A stretch of DNA of 63,904 bases, taken from contig JALHSQ010000031.1 of the NCBI GenBank assembly GCA_022865885.1, positions 1 to 63,904 on the forward strand, in the 5' to 3' direction. The notes under the pieces were generated by a model. The model was not told the DNA's origin. It did not search any database and saw only the letters and a program-made list of their open reading frames with translations. Origin of the DNA: Candidatus Bathyarchaeota archaeon (GTDB taxonomy: Archaea > Thermoproteota > Bathyarchaeia > Bathyarchaeales > Bathycorpusculaceae). The translations under genes were made by a program, and so were the position numbers. The first letter of the stretch is position 1, and the number at the start of each line of letters is the position of its first letter. Positions 51,732 to 59,925 of the stretch are shown piece after piece.

Positions 51732-52763
51732 TTACAACTGCTTGCCATAATTCTTTGCAACAAAGGATACGTCTCTCACGTCGACTTTCTGATTGTTGTC
51801 AACGTCTGCAAGTGGGTTCCATCGTGGCAAGTCTGGCGTAGTGCCGAAAGCTTTGGCAACTATGGCTACGTCTCTGACGTCAACTTTGCGGTCCCCAGTA
51901 AGATCACCGGATACTGTGAGCAGGATCTTGAAGCTTCTTTCGCTGTGTGTATAGTTCAAGTAGGTGAAGCAGTAGGTTTCGTTTTCAGGTAGTGTGTGTG
52001 TGAGGTTGTTGTAAGCACGGATTGCAGTATCATCCAGTAACGCAATTAGTGTGCTATTGAGCAAAGCCTTGGGTATCGTCACGATGCATGCACCTGTCGT
52101 GCCGTCGGAGCCTGTCACATTGAAGCCCAATTCCCTATTAGTTTGGTTGAAGTGGAAATTGGTGACTGTCGAGTTCGTTGAGACAGCAACTTGGTAGGTT
52201 TGTGTGTCTTGAGTCACGTTGAAAATATTTGCTTGAAAACCCGATGCGCTCACCTCAACTATTCCGATAGCTGCCTCGAAAGGTATTACTATCATGTCAG
52301 GATTGAGAAGGTAGGTACCGTCCGACTGTTTCATCATGATATTAATGAAGTTTAGCGATGAGACTCCGAGTGTCTTGGCTTGAAATTGGATTGTGCAGAG
52401 CTTTCCAGAACCGTTGATTGAACCAGTTCCTTCTAGAGAGCAGAATGCCTTCACTGTGCCGTTTTCATTGTTGATCACTGGAGGCGGAAAGAACACTGAG
52501 TATCCGGAGAATACGTGGTCTGGGGGCAGTGATAATCCGGTGCAGTTTAGGATTGAATGATCAAATGATATGACTGTTTGCCAGCTTGAAAGGTTTATGA
52601 CATTGGAAACAGTCACATTTACGATGAATACTTGACCCACCAAGGGTGTTGAGCGTCGAGAGTTGAAGTCAACAATCGTCGTAGTTGAATATGCCAGTGG
52701 AAATACGGACAATGAAAACACAATTACCATTAATAGTGATAGAAATGTCTTGCAACCCTTCAA
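51732..52763 (-). CDS. Single-cohesin protein with dockerin
   Basis: About 343 residues from a TTG at 52763 preceded by GGGGGAG; the longer frame up to 52928 would put about 55 odd residues before the signal peptide. Signal (KGCKTFLSLLMVIVFSLSVF region), a cohesin-like domain (about 28-180; SWQTVISFDHSILNCTGL and GSGKLCTIQFQAKTLG), a small beta domain (about 185-275, NVTQDTQTYQVAVSTNSTVT), and a C-terminal dockerin with two canonical loops (DLTGDRKVDVRDVAIVAKAFG and DVDNNQKVDVRDVSFVAKNYG). A linker-type protein that can receive one partner and dock to another. The shared promoter element lies 35 bases upstream of the TTG, which supports this start. Confidence 0.87.
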   Translation of the reverse strand: MKGCKTFLSLLMVIVFSLSVFPLAYSTTTIVDFNSRRSTPLVGQVFIVNVTVSNVINLSSWQTVISFDHSILNCTGLSLPPDHVFSGYSVFFPPPVINNENGTVKAFCSLEGTGSINGSGKLCTIQFQAKTLGVSSLNFINIMMKQSDGTYLLNPDMIVIPFEAAIGIVEVSASGFQANIFNVTQDTQTYQVAVSTNSTVTNFHFNQTNRELGFNVTGSDGTTGACIVTIPKALLNSTLIALLDDTAIRAYNNLTHTLPENETYCFTYLNYTHSERSFKILLTVSGDLTGDRKVDVRDVAIVAKAFGTTPDLPRWNPLADVDNNQKVDVRDVSFVAKNYGKQL

Positions 52764-52797
52764 TTGCTCTCCCCCATAGAGTATTATTGCTGGTCCA

Positions 52798-52826
52798 CTA
52801 ATAAGATTTCTGGAATACTTTTCTAT
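52798..52826 (-). promoter_or_regulatory. Shared promoter element, single-cohesin/dockerin gene
   Basis: On the minus strand: ATAGAA, AAGTA, TTCCAGAA, AT, CTTATTAG. It lies 35 bases upstream of the TTG start at 52763, and within the longer open frame, which argues that the longer frame is not translated. Confidence 0.7.
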
Positions 52827-53154
52827 ATCCATCAGGGGAATGGTCTGCAACGTGACATATGTAGCCAGAAGCGTTGTGTGTTTTGTTTTCGAAGCTGCAT
52901 GTATTGCATGGTTAGTCTCCAGTGTCATGGTTCCCGTTCGTCATCTTTCGTAGATCGACTGCTATTTGTGCAAGCAATAATGTCTCACTACTTGCATGGT
53001 AGCAGTGGATTAGCTTTCAGGTGAGAGCCTGCCAGACCATCGGAAATCCATGCTATTGTATCTGGTCCTCGTACCAGACTTCTGATTTTGCATGCCGCAC
53101 TAAGGAACCAAACCTGCATAAGGAAGCAAGCGCTCTCAAAAATCAACAGTTGCC

Positions 53155-53183
53155 ATAGAAGAGTTCTCCATAAGCGATATAGT
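53155..53183 (+). promoter_or_regulatory. Shared promoter element (weaker copy), dockerin gene at 53225
   Basis: On the plus strand: ATAGAA, GAGTT, CTCCATAA, GC, GATATAGT. The first and third blocks fit; the TATA block is GATATAG instead of CTTAAA. It lies 42 bases before the TTG start. Confidence 0.5.
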
Positions 53184-53224
53184 TGAGAGAATTCTTACTC
53201 TTATGGTGGAGAAGGAGAACCTAT

Positions 53225-54181
53225 TTGAGAAAGGCTGAAGGATTCAGTTTAGTGTTCTTAGTACTGATCGGATCTTTTGCAGGCTTTCGAGTGGTTATTC
53301 CGAACGCTAATTGTGATGCTGAAGGATGGCAAGTGGATGTCTATACCCAGAAGGACCCATATAATGGAATAGGTTTTGGTCAGCCTAGCGACTCGTTTGA
53401 GTCACAAGAAACCGTGTTTCTCCATGCTTATCTGACCTACAACATGGCTCCTGTGCAGCATGCGGATGTCTATTTTAGGGTCTTTGGACCAGCAAATCCA
53501 ATTGAGAATCTTACGGCAAGTCTTTCTGCTTTGACGGACGAGTCAGGCACAGCGAATGCCAATTTCACTATTCCTAGGCCGCCTGTAGACGCTGAAACGA
53601 TCACTTTTGGAACTTGGACCGCGATCGCTTACATACCTGAGAATGCCTCAGACTCCGTCACGTTCAAGGTCGGGTACACTGTTGAGCTTGTCGAGTTAAG
53701 AGTGGTGGATGAAGATCCGCCTAGAGGAGGCTGGCTGGATGTCGAGGTTTCGATTGGCAGCATTGCGATGACCCCTAAGAATGGCACATTGGCGTTAACG
53801 TTGTTTGATTCTCTGAACGGGGTCGTCGGTTTCTTGATGGAGTCTTTCGCAACAGATGCAAATGGGACAATCGTCAACAGAACGTTCGTCATTCCGAAGT
53901 CAGCTGGGGTTGGTCCAAGTATAGTGAATGCTTCACTACTAGCTCCAAGTGGAGCTCCTTATGGACCAAGCAGGTCGGTAAGCTTCGTTATATCGCTTCT
54001 TGGGGACTTGAATTTCGACAACAGAGTCAACGTTGTGGACGTTGCTATTGTTTCGGCGGCTTTTGGCTCTTATCCGGGGCACTCGAGGTGGGATCCGCGT
54101 GCAGACATCGACAAGGATAACAGTATTGGAGTCAGAGATGTTAGCGTGGTGGCAAGGCATTTTGGGGATACCCATCCATAG
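53225..54181 (+). CDS. Secreted macroglobulin-like module with dockerin
   Basis: About 318 residues from a TTG at 53225 with AAGGAG eight bases before it; a TTG at 53183 would add 14 residues and overlap the promoter element. Signal peptide, then a ~220-residue two-part beta module (starting VDVYTQKDPYNGIGFGQPSD, with FGTWTAIAYIPENASDSVTF and a VELVELRVVDEDPP strand), and a C-terminal dockerin (about 250-318; DLNFDNRVNVVDVAIVSAAFG and DIDKDNSIGVRDVSVVARHFG). The same module is found in the genes at 57723-59702 and 59926-62241, so it is a characteristic building block of this cluster. No catalytic residues seen. Confidence 0.86.
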   Translation: MRKAEGFSLVFLVLIGSFAGFRVVIPNANCDAEGWQVDVYTQKDPYNGIGFGQPSDSFESQETVFLHAYLTYNMAPVQHADVYFRVFGPANPIENLTASLSALTDESGTANANFTIPRPPVDAETITFGTWTAIAYIPENASDSVTFKVGYTVELVELRVVDEDPPRGGWLDVEVSIGSIAMTPKNGTLALTLFDSLNGVVGFLMESFATDANGTIVNRTFVIPKSAGVGPSIVNASLLAPSGAPYGPSRSVSFVISLLGDLNFDNRVNVVDVAIVSAAFGSYPGHSRWDPRADIDKDNSIGVRDVSVVARHFGDTHP

Positions 54182-54190
54182 TCGCTGAAG

Positions 54191-54382
54191 ATGCGTATAG
54201 AGCGAGTATCTAGGGATTTTTGTGAGAACGAGGAAATCGATTCGATGTTGGCTCGAAAGAATGGAAAAAAGGGTGTTTTGGTTTGTCTGATAGCGTGCGC
54301 TTTGTTTACCTTCTATGTTTATCAGGACATTGGCCTTCCATGCAAGCAGCGCTGGTCGTCGAAGTTGGCATATTCCGACTAG
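54191..54382 (+). CDS. Possible small membrane protein
   Basis: A 63-residue frame with one hydrophobic segment (GVLVCLIACALFTFYVYQDI) after a charged N terminus. It begins ten bases after the preceding dockerin gene and ends against the convergent dockerin fragment. No family is recognised and the region is disturbed, so this may be chance or the leftover of a larger gene. Confidence 0.25.
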   Translation: MRIERVSRDFCENEEIDSMLARKNGKKGVLVCLIACALFTFYVYQDIGLPCKQRWSSKLAYSD

Positions 54383-54702
54383 TATACTAGGCCGAAGTAC
54401 CTGGCGACCATGGCGACATCTTTAGTGTCGATTTTGCCATCGTTGTTGATGTCGGCGTTTGGATCCCATAGTGGAGCTGGTGGACTCACCCCGAAACGTT
54501 TAGCAACGTAGGCGACATCCTTCACGTCTATTTTTCTGTAATCCAATCTAATATCACCTGGCCACAAAACCAAGATTTCTCCGTCGGTTCGGTTGTTATC
54601 GGAGGTCAAGATTTCTCCTGGGACAGGCCAAGCATAGGCCCAAATTGTGTATCCGCCATAAGTGCAGTTTGAAGCGATGCAAGGTCTTGCCAATCCTGGC
54701 AA
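54379..54702 (-). pseudogene. Truncated surface-protein gene: CARDB end plus dockerin
   Basis: The frame encodes only the last strand of a CARDB domain (YGGYTIWAYAWPVPGEILTS) and a complete dockerin (DIRLDYRKIDVKDVAYVAKRFG and DINNDGKIDTKDVAMVARYFG). It has no signal peptide, starts only at a TTG, and runs into a stop five codons further up. The rest of the gene is not found upstream in any frame. This is the 3' end of a dockerin gene that lost its 5' part. Confidence 0.75.
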
Positions 54703-55312
54703 TTGAAGGCATGCCTACCTACCAGTACGTTCTTCGATAGGTCTCTCATTAACATGCGCGCGTTGGAAGCGTGTTAGTCTTGCGTGTGCTACACAACAAA
54801 CCCAACCGGTTCATGCACTGATCTCTCCGATTCCGGCAGTCACCTTGAGTCTTTCAAGAACACAAAAATCTGCGTCTATGGCGTTTTCAGCATAGCCGAT
54901 ACAAGGTCAATTGGGCCGCTCAAAACACGCCCGACATGGAACAAAGCTGCAGGGCACTCGAAGTTCAAGTCTCCCTCACCGCTAGATGCACGAAAAAAAA
55001 AACAAAAAGCAACGACAGAAATGATCGGAACACGTTGCAAACGATTCACAACTCGCAGCGCAATCAGCATTGTATAAAGTAACATGGCAAGTCTTATATA
55101 CGAAGACTTAACGTTAAACTGCGGGGGGTACCGTTCACTAATGTACGGTCATGAGGGTTTTCCCTTTCTCCTATCTCCCTTCTCCCTCCCCCCCAAAAAA
55201 GCGCGTGCTAGCAAGTCTAAATATCACCGGCGGTAAACGGACATATTAGTTGTTACCATGCGGGTCGTCATTCCTTAATCATGGAGTCCCGTCGGAAACA
55301 GCATAGAGGAAT
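54703..55312. other. Gene-free disturbed stretch between two gene fragments
   Basis: No gene is recognised between the truncated dockerin gene and the truncated acetyltransferase. It includes a pyrimidine-only tract followed by A-runs at about 55158-55200 (CTCCTATCTCCCTTCTCCCT then CCCCCCAAAAAA), and the base composition becomes more GC-rich after 55200. It looks like a rearrangement or insertion scar. Confidence 0.4.
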
Positions 55313-55366
55313 CTCCTCCTAAGGGATTTGCTCTGGGTTTCCATAGATTCCTTAGGGGGGAAGGAG
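55313..55366 (+). other. Strong stem-loop of unknown role
   Basis: Left arm 55318-55327 (CCTAAGGGAT) pairs with 55347-55356 (ATTCCTTAGG) with one G-U pair. An outer helix, CTCCT (55313-55317) with AGGAG (55362-55366), is separated by a GGGGA bulge; the loop is 19 bases. The outer right arm contains an AAGGAG ribosome-site-like sequence just before a short frame starting TTG at 55369. It could be an RNA structure, a terminator or a mobile-element end. Confidence 0.5.
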
Positions 55367-55486
55367 AGTTGAAGAAGAGACGCCTGCCTTACGCGGTACC
55401 ATTCATCGTTCGCGCCGCTCAGAAACGGATGAGGCTGGATTTCAGCTCTTCAGCGAAGTAACAGATTAGCCGGGCAAGAGAAATGA

Positions 55487-55825
55487 AGCGTTCCTTCCAG
55501 GACTAAGCAATCGTCCTTCTCGAATCGGCGCGCGCTCGTGGACGAGAAGCGTCGCGGAAAAGGGATAGGAACAACGCTCATGAAGCATGCAATCAAGATT
55601 GCGAAAGACAAGGGATCAAGAATGCTTATTGTTGAAACACAAACATGCAACGTTCCTGCTACAAGATTCTACGTCAAATTCGGTTTCGAACTGATTGGCT
55701 TTGACTCTGCCACATACTCTAACGAAGACATAGAAAAAAGGGAAGTCAGGCTTGAACTTGGTTTGAAACTGCAACCTAGAAACGCGCGTTCTGTACGTGT
55801 AGTTTGCGGTGTCGTCTTAGATTGA
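55487..55825 (+). pseudogene. GNAT acetyltransferase, N-terminal half missing
   Basis: The C-terminal half of a GNAT N-acetyltransferase is clear: the acetyl-CoA-binding motif DEKRRGKGIGTTLMKHAIKIA, then RMLIVETQTCNVPATRFYVKFGFELIGFD. The family needs about 70-80 more residues before this; the frame has a stop at 55484-55486 and only about 17 unrelated codons before the motif. GTG 55538 is the first start codon, right at the motif. The gene has been truncated, in the same disturbed zone as the dockerin fragment at 54379-54702. The 3' end overlaps the convergent PKD-dockerin gene by nine bases. Confidence 0.75.
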
Positions 55826-57430
55826 TTCTCCGAAGTGTTTAGCGATCAGTGCAACATCTCTGACATCGACCTTCCCATCTGGAATAAGGTAGGTTGGTCC
55901 TGTTATGTCCGCATATAGATCCCATCTGGGATCGCCTGGCTGTGTACCGTAGGCTTTCGCCGCTTTTGAAACATCTCTGACATCGACCTTCCCATCTGGG
56001 ACATTTGGGGTTGGCCCGGTTATGTCGCCGACAAGGGTGAAATTGATCACTTCCACTGTGTGTGATGCTGTGCTCTTTAGTCCGCTGCTGCTCGTTATCC
56101 AGAAATCAACGGTGTAGTTTCCTGCTGAGGCGAAGGTATGATTTAGAAGAGGATTAGTCGTTGTAATGTTTCCTGTGTTGTCTCCGAAGTTCCATTTGTA
56201 CTCGCTAATTGTGCAGTATGCACCGCGGTTTTCGTCCCAGCCAGGGTCGCATGATGATGCGTTGAAAGTCACTACGCGGGTTGCTATTCCTCTTGGGGGG
56301 GTCCACTCGAAAGCAGCGGTTGGGTCAGGGTGTTTTAGTTTTATTTCTTTGCTTGCTGTAGCTGATAGGCCAGCGCTGTTTGTAACGTTCAACGTTACAA
56401 GGTATGAGTAGGGGGCTCCAGTGAAGGTTTTCGTGATTGTTGGGCTTATGGTTGTGTTCTCTAGGCCGTCTCCCCAATTCCATTTGTAGCTGACGATTGT
56501 GTCATTGTAGCCGCCTGCTGAGGAGTATGAGGCATCGAAGGTTACTGTCATGTTCTTGTACGGGTAGATCGGTGAATATGTGAATGATGCTTCTGGCGGG
56601 TATGATATGTCGGCTATGCTGAATTCTGCTGTTTGCATGGGGCTGAACTGGACTGTGGATACGCGTGCGATTGAGTATACTGAGTAGTCGCCGGGTATGG
56701 TTTCTGGGGATGATCGGAACGTGGTTGAGTATTCTCCTTGCCCAGGGGGTGTGGGTGGGTCTGGGATATTGTATTGTTTTATTCCTTGCTCGTATTTGCT
56801 AATGAAGAAGTGTCCGATTCTCTCTGGGACATATGGGATTCCTCCGTTGATCAGGTCTTTGCTGTATACGCTGCAGTATACTGTTGCTACTCCGCTCGTT
56901 GACCATTTTGGTATGAATACTTGCGATAGGAAGGTGATGGAGCTTCCTGTTGGTATCCTATTGTAGTACTTGTCTGAGGCAAGTGTGGTTGAGCTGGCGT
57001 CGACGGTGCTGATTATGACCAATACGTCTCTCTCGACTGGCTGCGGGTTTTGCACTGTTGCTTGGATGAAGATTGGGGGGAGGGTTCCCGTTTTTGCTAC
57101 GTTAATTGGGGTAAAACCTGCGTCTGTGATGGAGATTCCGGTTATTTGAATGGGCCAAGTTTCTGTTGGGTTCCCTACTGAGAGGGTTCTGCAGAATACG
57201 GTGTTGTTTCTGTCGTTCTGAACAACTATAGCTACAAGCGAGTTTGTGACCGGGAGGCCGTTTTGTGAGACAACGCCTTGTAAAGTTACTCCTTCTCGCA
57301 GATACTTTTCACTTTCACCAGCGGTAATTTGCAAATCTACCAAATTCGCCGCAGATGACGTGTGCAGAAATGCAGTGCCAATTGCAGCAAGGATCATGAG
57401 CAGAACAGTTACACAAACGATTAATTTCAA
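55817..57430 (-). CDS. Secreted protein with two PKD domains and dockerin
   Basis: A 537-residue protein: signal peptide (1-28), an Ig/macroglobulin-like N-terminal region (about 30-270) related to that of the gene at 48237-49244, two PKD domains (about 275-365 and 367-462; both with the YKWNxGD motif, YKWNWGDG and YKWNFGDN), and a C-terminal dockerin (about 465-537) with two extended loops (DITGPTPNVPDGKVDVRDV and DITGPTYLIPDGKVDVRDV). No enzyme domain is seen; it is likely a binding or spacer protein docked on cohesins. The shared promoter element lies 66 bases upstream. Confidence 0.9.
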   Translation of the reverse strand: MKLIVCVTVLLMILAAIGTAFLHTSSAANLVDLQITAGESEKYLREGVTLQGVVSQNGLPVTNSLVAIVVQNDRNNTVFCRTLSVGNPTETWPIQITGISITDAGFTPINVAKTGTLPPIFIQATVQNPQPVERDVLVIISTVDASSTTLASDKYYNRIPTGSSITFLSQVFIPKWSTSGVATVYCSVYSKDLINGGIPYVPERIGHFFISKYEQGIKQYNIPDPPTPPGQGEYSTTFRSSPETIPGDYSVYSIARVSTVQFSPMQTAEFSIADISYPPEASFTYSPIYPYKNMTVTFDASYSSAGGYNDTIVSYKWNWGDGLENTTISPTITKTFTGAPYSYLVTLNVTNSAGLSATASKEIKLKHPDPTAAFEWTPPRGIATRVVTFNASSCDPGWDENRGAYCTISEYKWNFGDNTGNITTTNPLLNHTFASAGNYTVDFWITSSSGLKSTASHTVEVINFTLVGDITGPTPNVPDGKVDVRDVSKAAKAYGTQPGDPRWDLYADITGPTYLIPDGKVDVRDVALIAKHFGESI

Positions 57431-57495
57431 GAATTTGCCTCCAGTATAGATTCACGCTAATATTTTCACGATGATTATTCTAATAAGGGTTATTT

Positions 57496-57524
57496 CTAAT
57501 AAGGATTATGGAATAATGCTCTAG
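57496..57524 (-). promoter_or_regulatory. Shared promoter element, PKD-dockerin gene
   Basis: On the minus strand: CTAGAG, CATTA, TTCCATAA, TC, CTTATTAG. A tandem partial copy of the TTATTAGAA part follows immediately downstream (57478-57495). Confidence 0.6.
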
Positions 57525-57722
57525 AGAGGGTTCTGTCTGAATCGGAGTTTGAATGGTGGCTCGTTGCTAAAAAGGAGCGATTTTTACGTCAATTGGTCTT
57601 GTATGGGGTGGTTATGGTGATCTTTGTCTGGTCTTTGCGCTTTGCTGTGATATTTCTCCGCAGGGTTCCGGTCTGCATCTTCCTAAGTTGTACTATGGTA
57701 AGGAAATGGGCTGCTGGTTTTG

Positions 57723-59702
57723 CTAGATGTGAGCGTGCGATATGATGATGTATGATGATTTGGAAGACTTCTTGCCTCTTCTCCTACTTAGGAAGTAGAG
57801 GATAATTAGTAAGATCACGATCCCCAGCATTGCTATTGCAAACACTGGGATGAGGGTAGTCCAGTTGAAGGAGGGAAGTGATGGTTCGAGCAATGTGACC
57901 GTTCCGTCTGTGAGCATGTTGTCGGTTGTGTTTGTTTCTTCGGGGAGATAGTCTGCAAGAGCCCAGATCGTGTAGTTTCCTGCTTGTAGGTTCGAAGTGT
58001 CCCATGCAAAGCTTATTGTCATGTTCGAGCTGGGCTGTAGCTGCGTGACCGTTTTGATGCTTATCTTTGATGTGTTTGCATAGAATGTGACGTTGAAGGT
58101 TTCGGATTCGTTTCCCAAGTTATTGACTGCGGCTCTTATTGTTATTGGGGTGTTTGTTTCTGCAGTTGTTGGGTCGGTTGCTAGTGATGTGATGGCTATG
58201 TTATGAGCTGTAAAGGGCGGATGTAGAATGATTGTTACTTGGCCATCATAGTACGTGTTGTCATCTGTGCTCGTTTCGCCTTCAACAGGAGCTACAGTTG
58301 CGCTGATTTGGTAAGTTCCCTGTGGGGCGTTAGCGGTGTTCCATTGATAAGAGAGAATCTGTTGTGAGCCGGCTGCAAGCTTCGTGACATTCTTCTCGCT
58401 GATCAAGAAGCTTCCGTAGTATGTTTTTACGGTTGAGGTTTCTGTGGTGTTGCCCTTGTTTTTGACTGTGACGTCGATGGTTACTGTGTCGCCTTGAGCG
58501 GCTTCGTGGGTGGAGCAAGCTACGTTTAGGACTTGCAGGTCGTGTGTTAGGCTTAGGTTTGTGGTTTTCAGTGCGACTTGGGAGGTGTAGGTGTTGTCGG
58601 ATAGGTCTGCTTCGTTCGGGAATGTTTGGACGCTCGCTGTTACTATGTGGTTTCTTTCCTGCAGATTGTTCGTGTTCCAAGTTGCTTGGAGTGTTTGAGA
58701 GGTGTATGGTTCTAGCTGGCCTATGTGCGCGGAAGTCAGTATAGTGTTGTCGACGTGGATGGATGTGTTGAAATCGTTTAGGGTTATGGTTCCTTCGTTT
58801 CTCACTGTCCAATGTATCGTTAAGGGGATGCCTGCTTCCGCTTCTGCGGGTAGAGGGTTGAGGTAAACTGAAGCGTCAGTAAAGTTGGGGGATGTTAAGT
58901 CATATATTGTTATTAGAAAGATTGTTGAGCTCTTTGGACAGTACGCTACGCTATGCTCGTCTAGCGCGTTGACGATGAGTGTGGCACGGCCAGGAAACGC
59001 AAACTTTGGAATGTAAAGTTTGTTGAAAAGGTGCAGAGTTCTCTCGATTGGTGGAACTGTGAAATTGCCTATTTCCATTGTGGCTACGGCCACTTTAAGC
59101 TCGTCCAGTAATGTCACAGCTAACTCTGTCGTCTTTGGGGTCTTTGCATTGTTTCTCAGTGTGATTTCAAAGCCGACGTATCCGCCTATTCCGAAAGATG
59201 TCCGGTCGAAAAGGTTATCGTCCAGTGTTCTTATGAGGCCAAGTTCAATTATCCGGTTTACTCCGAACCACAGCAGGTCGCTGTATATTTCTCCGCCGAT
59301 TTCGATTCTTGCGGTCACAATCCATGTTCCAAAAGCGTCCGATTGGTTTGTGACGGCAAGTGAAAACTCTGTTTCAGCTATTCCGCTAGCGTTGGTTTCT
59401 GCAGTTTGGTAGACTTTTTGGTCTTCAGTCATGTGCTGCGGTCCAGTTATTTCGTATGTTACGAGCATGTTGCTGGTTGGTGTGTTGTCGATCATTACTT
59501 CCGCGTATAGTATCACTGTTTCTGCTGGTCCGAACAGGTCGCTGGGCGAATTGGATCCTTTTCCGTTGTAGATTGCTTTTTGTGTAAACAAGTCAACAGA
59601 GACTGCGGATCCACTAAGGGCGAGGGAAGTGTGTGTAGTCATCGCTAGACCAATCAGCACAAGAAGTACGGGAACTATAAGTTTCAACACTGCCCTATTC
59701 AT
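57723..59702 (-). CDS. Membrane-anchored surface protein with three CARDB domains
   Basis: A 659-residue protein: signal peptide (1-31), the cluster-specific two-part beta module (about 33-265; VDLFTQKAIYNGKGSNSPSD; FGTWIVTARIEIGGEIYSDL), three CARDB-type domains (about 275-380, 385-490, 495-605; for example VTVKNKGNTTETSTVKTYYG), and a C-terminal helix, LIPVFAIAMLGIVILLIILY, followed by a basic tail (SRRRGKKSSK). It has neither cohesin nor dockerin, so it is fixed in the membrane by itself. It could recognise the same ligands as its dockerin-bearing relative at 53225-54181. A clear copy of the shared promoter element is not seen upstream. Confidence 0.88.
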   Translation of the reverse strand: MNRAVLKLIVPVLLVLIGLAMTTHTSLALSGSAVSVDLFTQKAIYNGKGSNSPSDLFGPAETVILYAEVMIDNTPTSNMLVTYEITGPQHMTEDQKVYQTAETNASGIAETEFSLAVTNQSDAFGTWIVTARIEIGGEIYSDLLWFGVNRIIELGLIRTLDDNLFDRTSFGIGGYVGFEITLRNNAKTPKTTELAVTLLDELKVAVATMEIGNFTVPPIERTLHLFNKLYIPKFAFPGRATLIVNALDEHSVAYCPKSSTIFLITIYDLTSPNFTDASVYLNPLPAEAEAGIPLTIHWTVRNEGTITLNDFNTSIHVDNTILTSAHIGQLEPYTSQTLQATWNTNNLQERNHIVTASVQTFPNEADLSDNTYTSQVALKTTNLSLTHDLQVLNVACSTHEAAQGDTVTIDVTVKNKGNTTETSTVKTYYGSFLISEKNVTKLAAGSQQILSYQWNTANAPQGTYQISATVAPVEGETSTDDNTYYDGQVTIILHPPFTAHNIAITSLATDPTTAETNTPITIRAAVNNLGNESETFNVTFYANTSKISIKTVTQLQPSSNMTISFAWDTSNLQAGNYTIWALADYLPEETNTTDNMLTDGTVTLLEPSLPSFNWTTLIPVFAIAMLGIVILLIILYFLSRRRGKKSSKSSYIIISHAHI

Positions 59703-59925
59703 TTTTGGTCTCCTCCTCTCTTAGCGTTAAGAAGAGTGCAAGTAGTCGTCTCCCAGTTTTTTCTAGGTAAACTTCGCGAACATCGTATTTAGATGGGTAT
59801 GTAAAAGCCCCTCATATTACGGAAAACGATACGGTTTCATGCAAGCAAGGATGTCCAGCCTGTCAAATACTAGGTTTCTGCATTGACGAAAAAAAAGATA
59901 GGAAAGTTGGAATTTATCTGGTCGT

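Noticed and set aside
52764-52928. N-terminal extension of the single-cohesin/dockerin gene
   Set aside because: It would precede the signal peptide with about 55 unrelated residues and contains the shared promoter element, so translation most likely starts at 52763.
57541-57722. Short plus-strand frame beginning MVIFVWSLRFAVIF
   Set aside because: Hydrophobic by composition only, no ribosome site, and it lies in the 3' flank of the CARDB protein gene.
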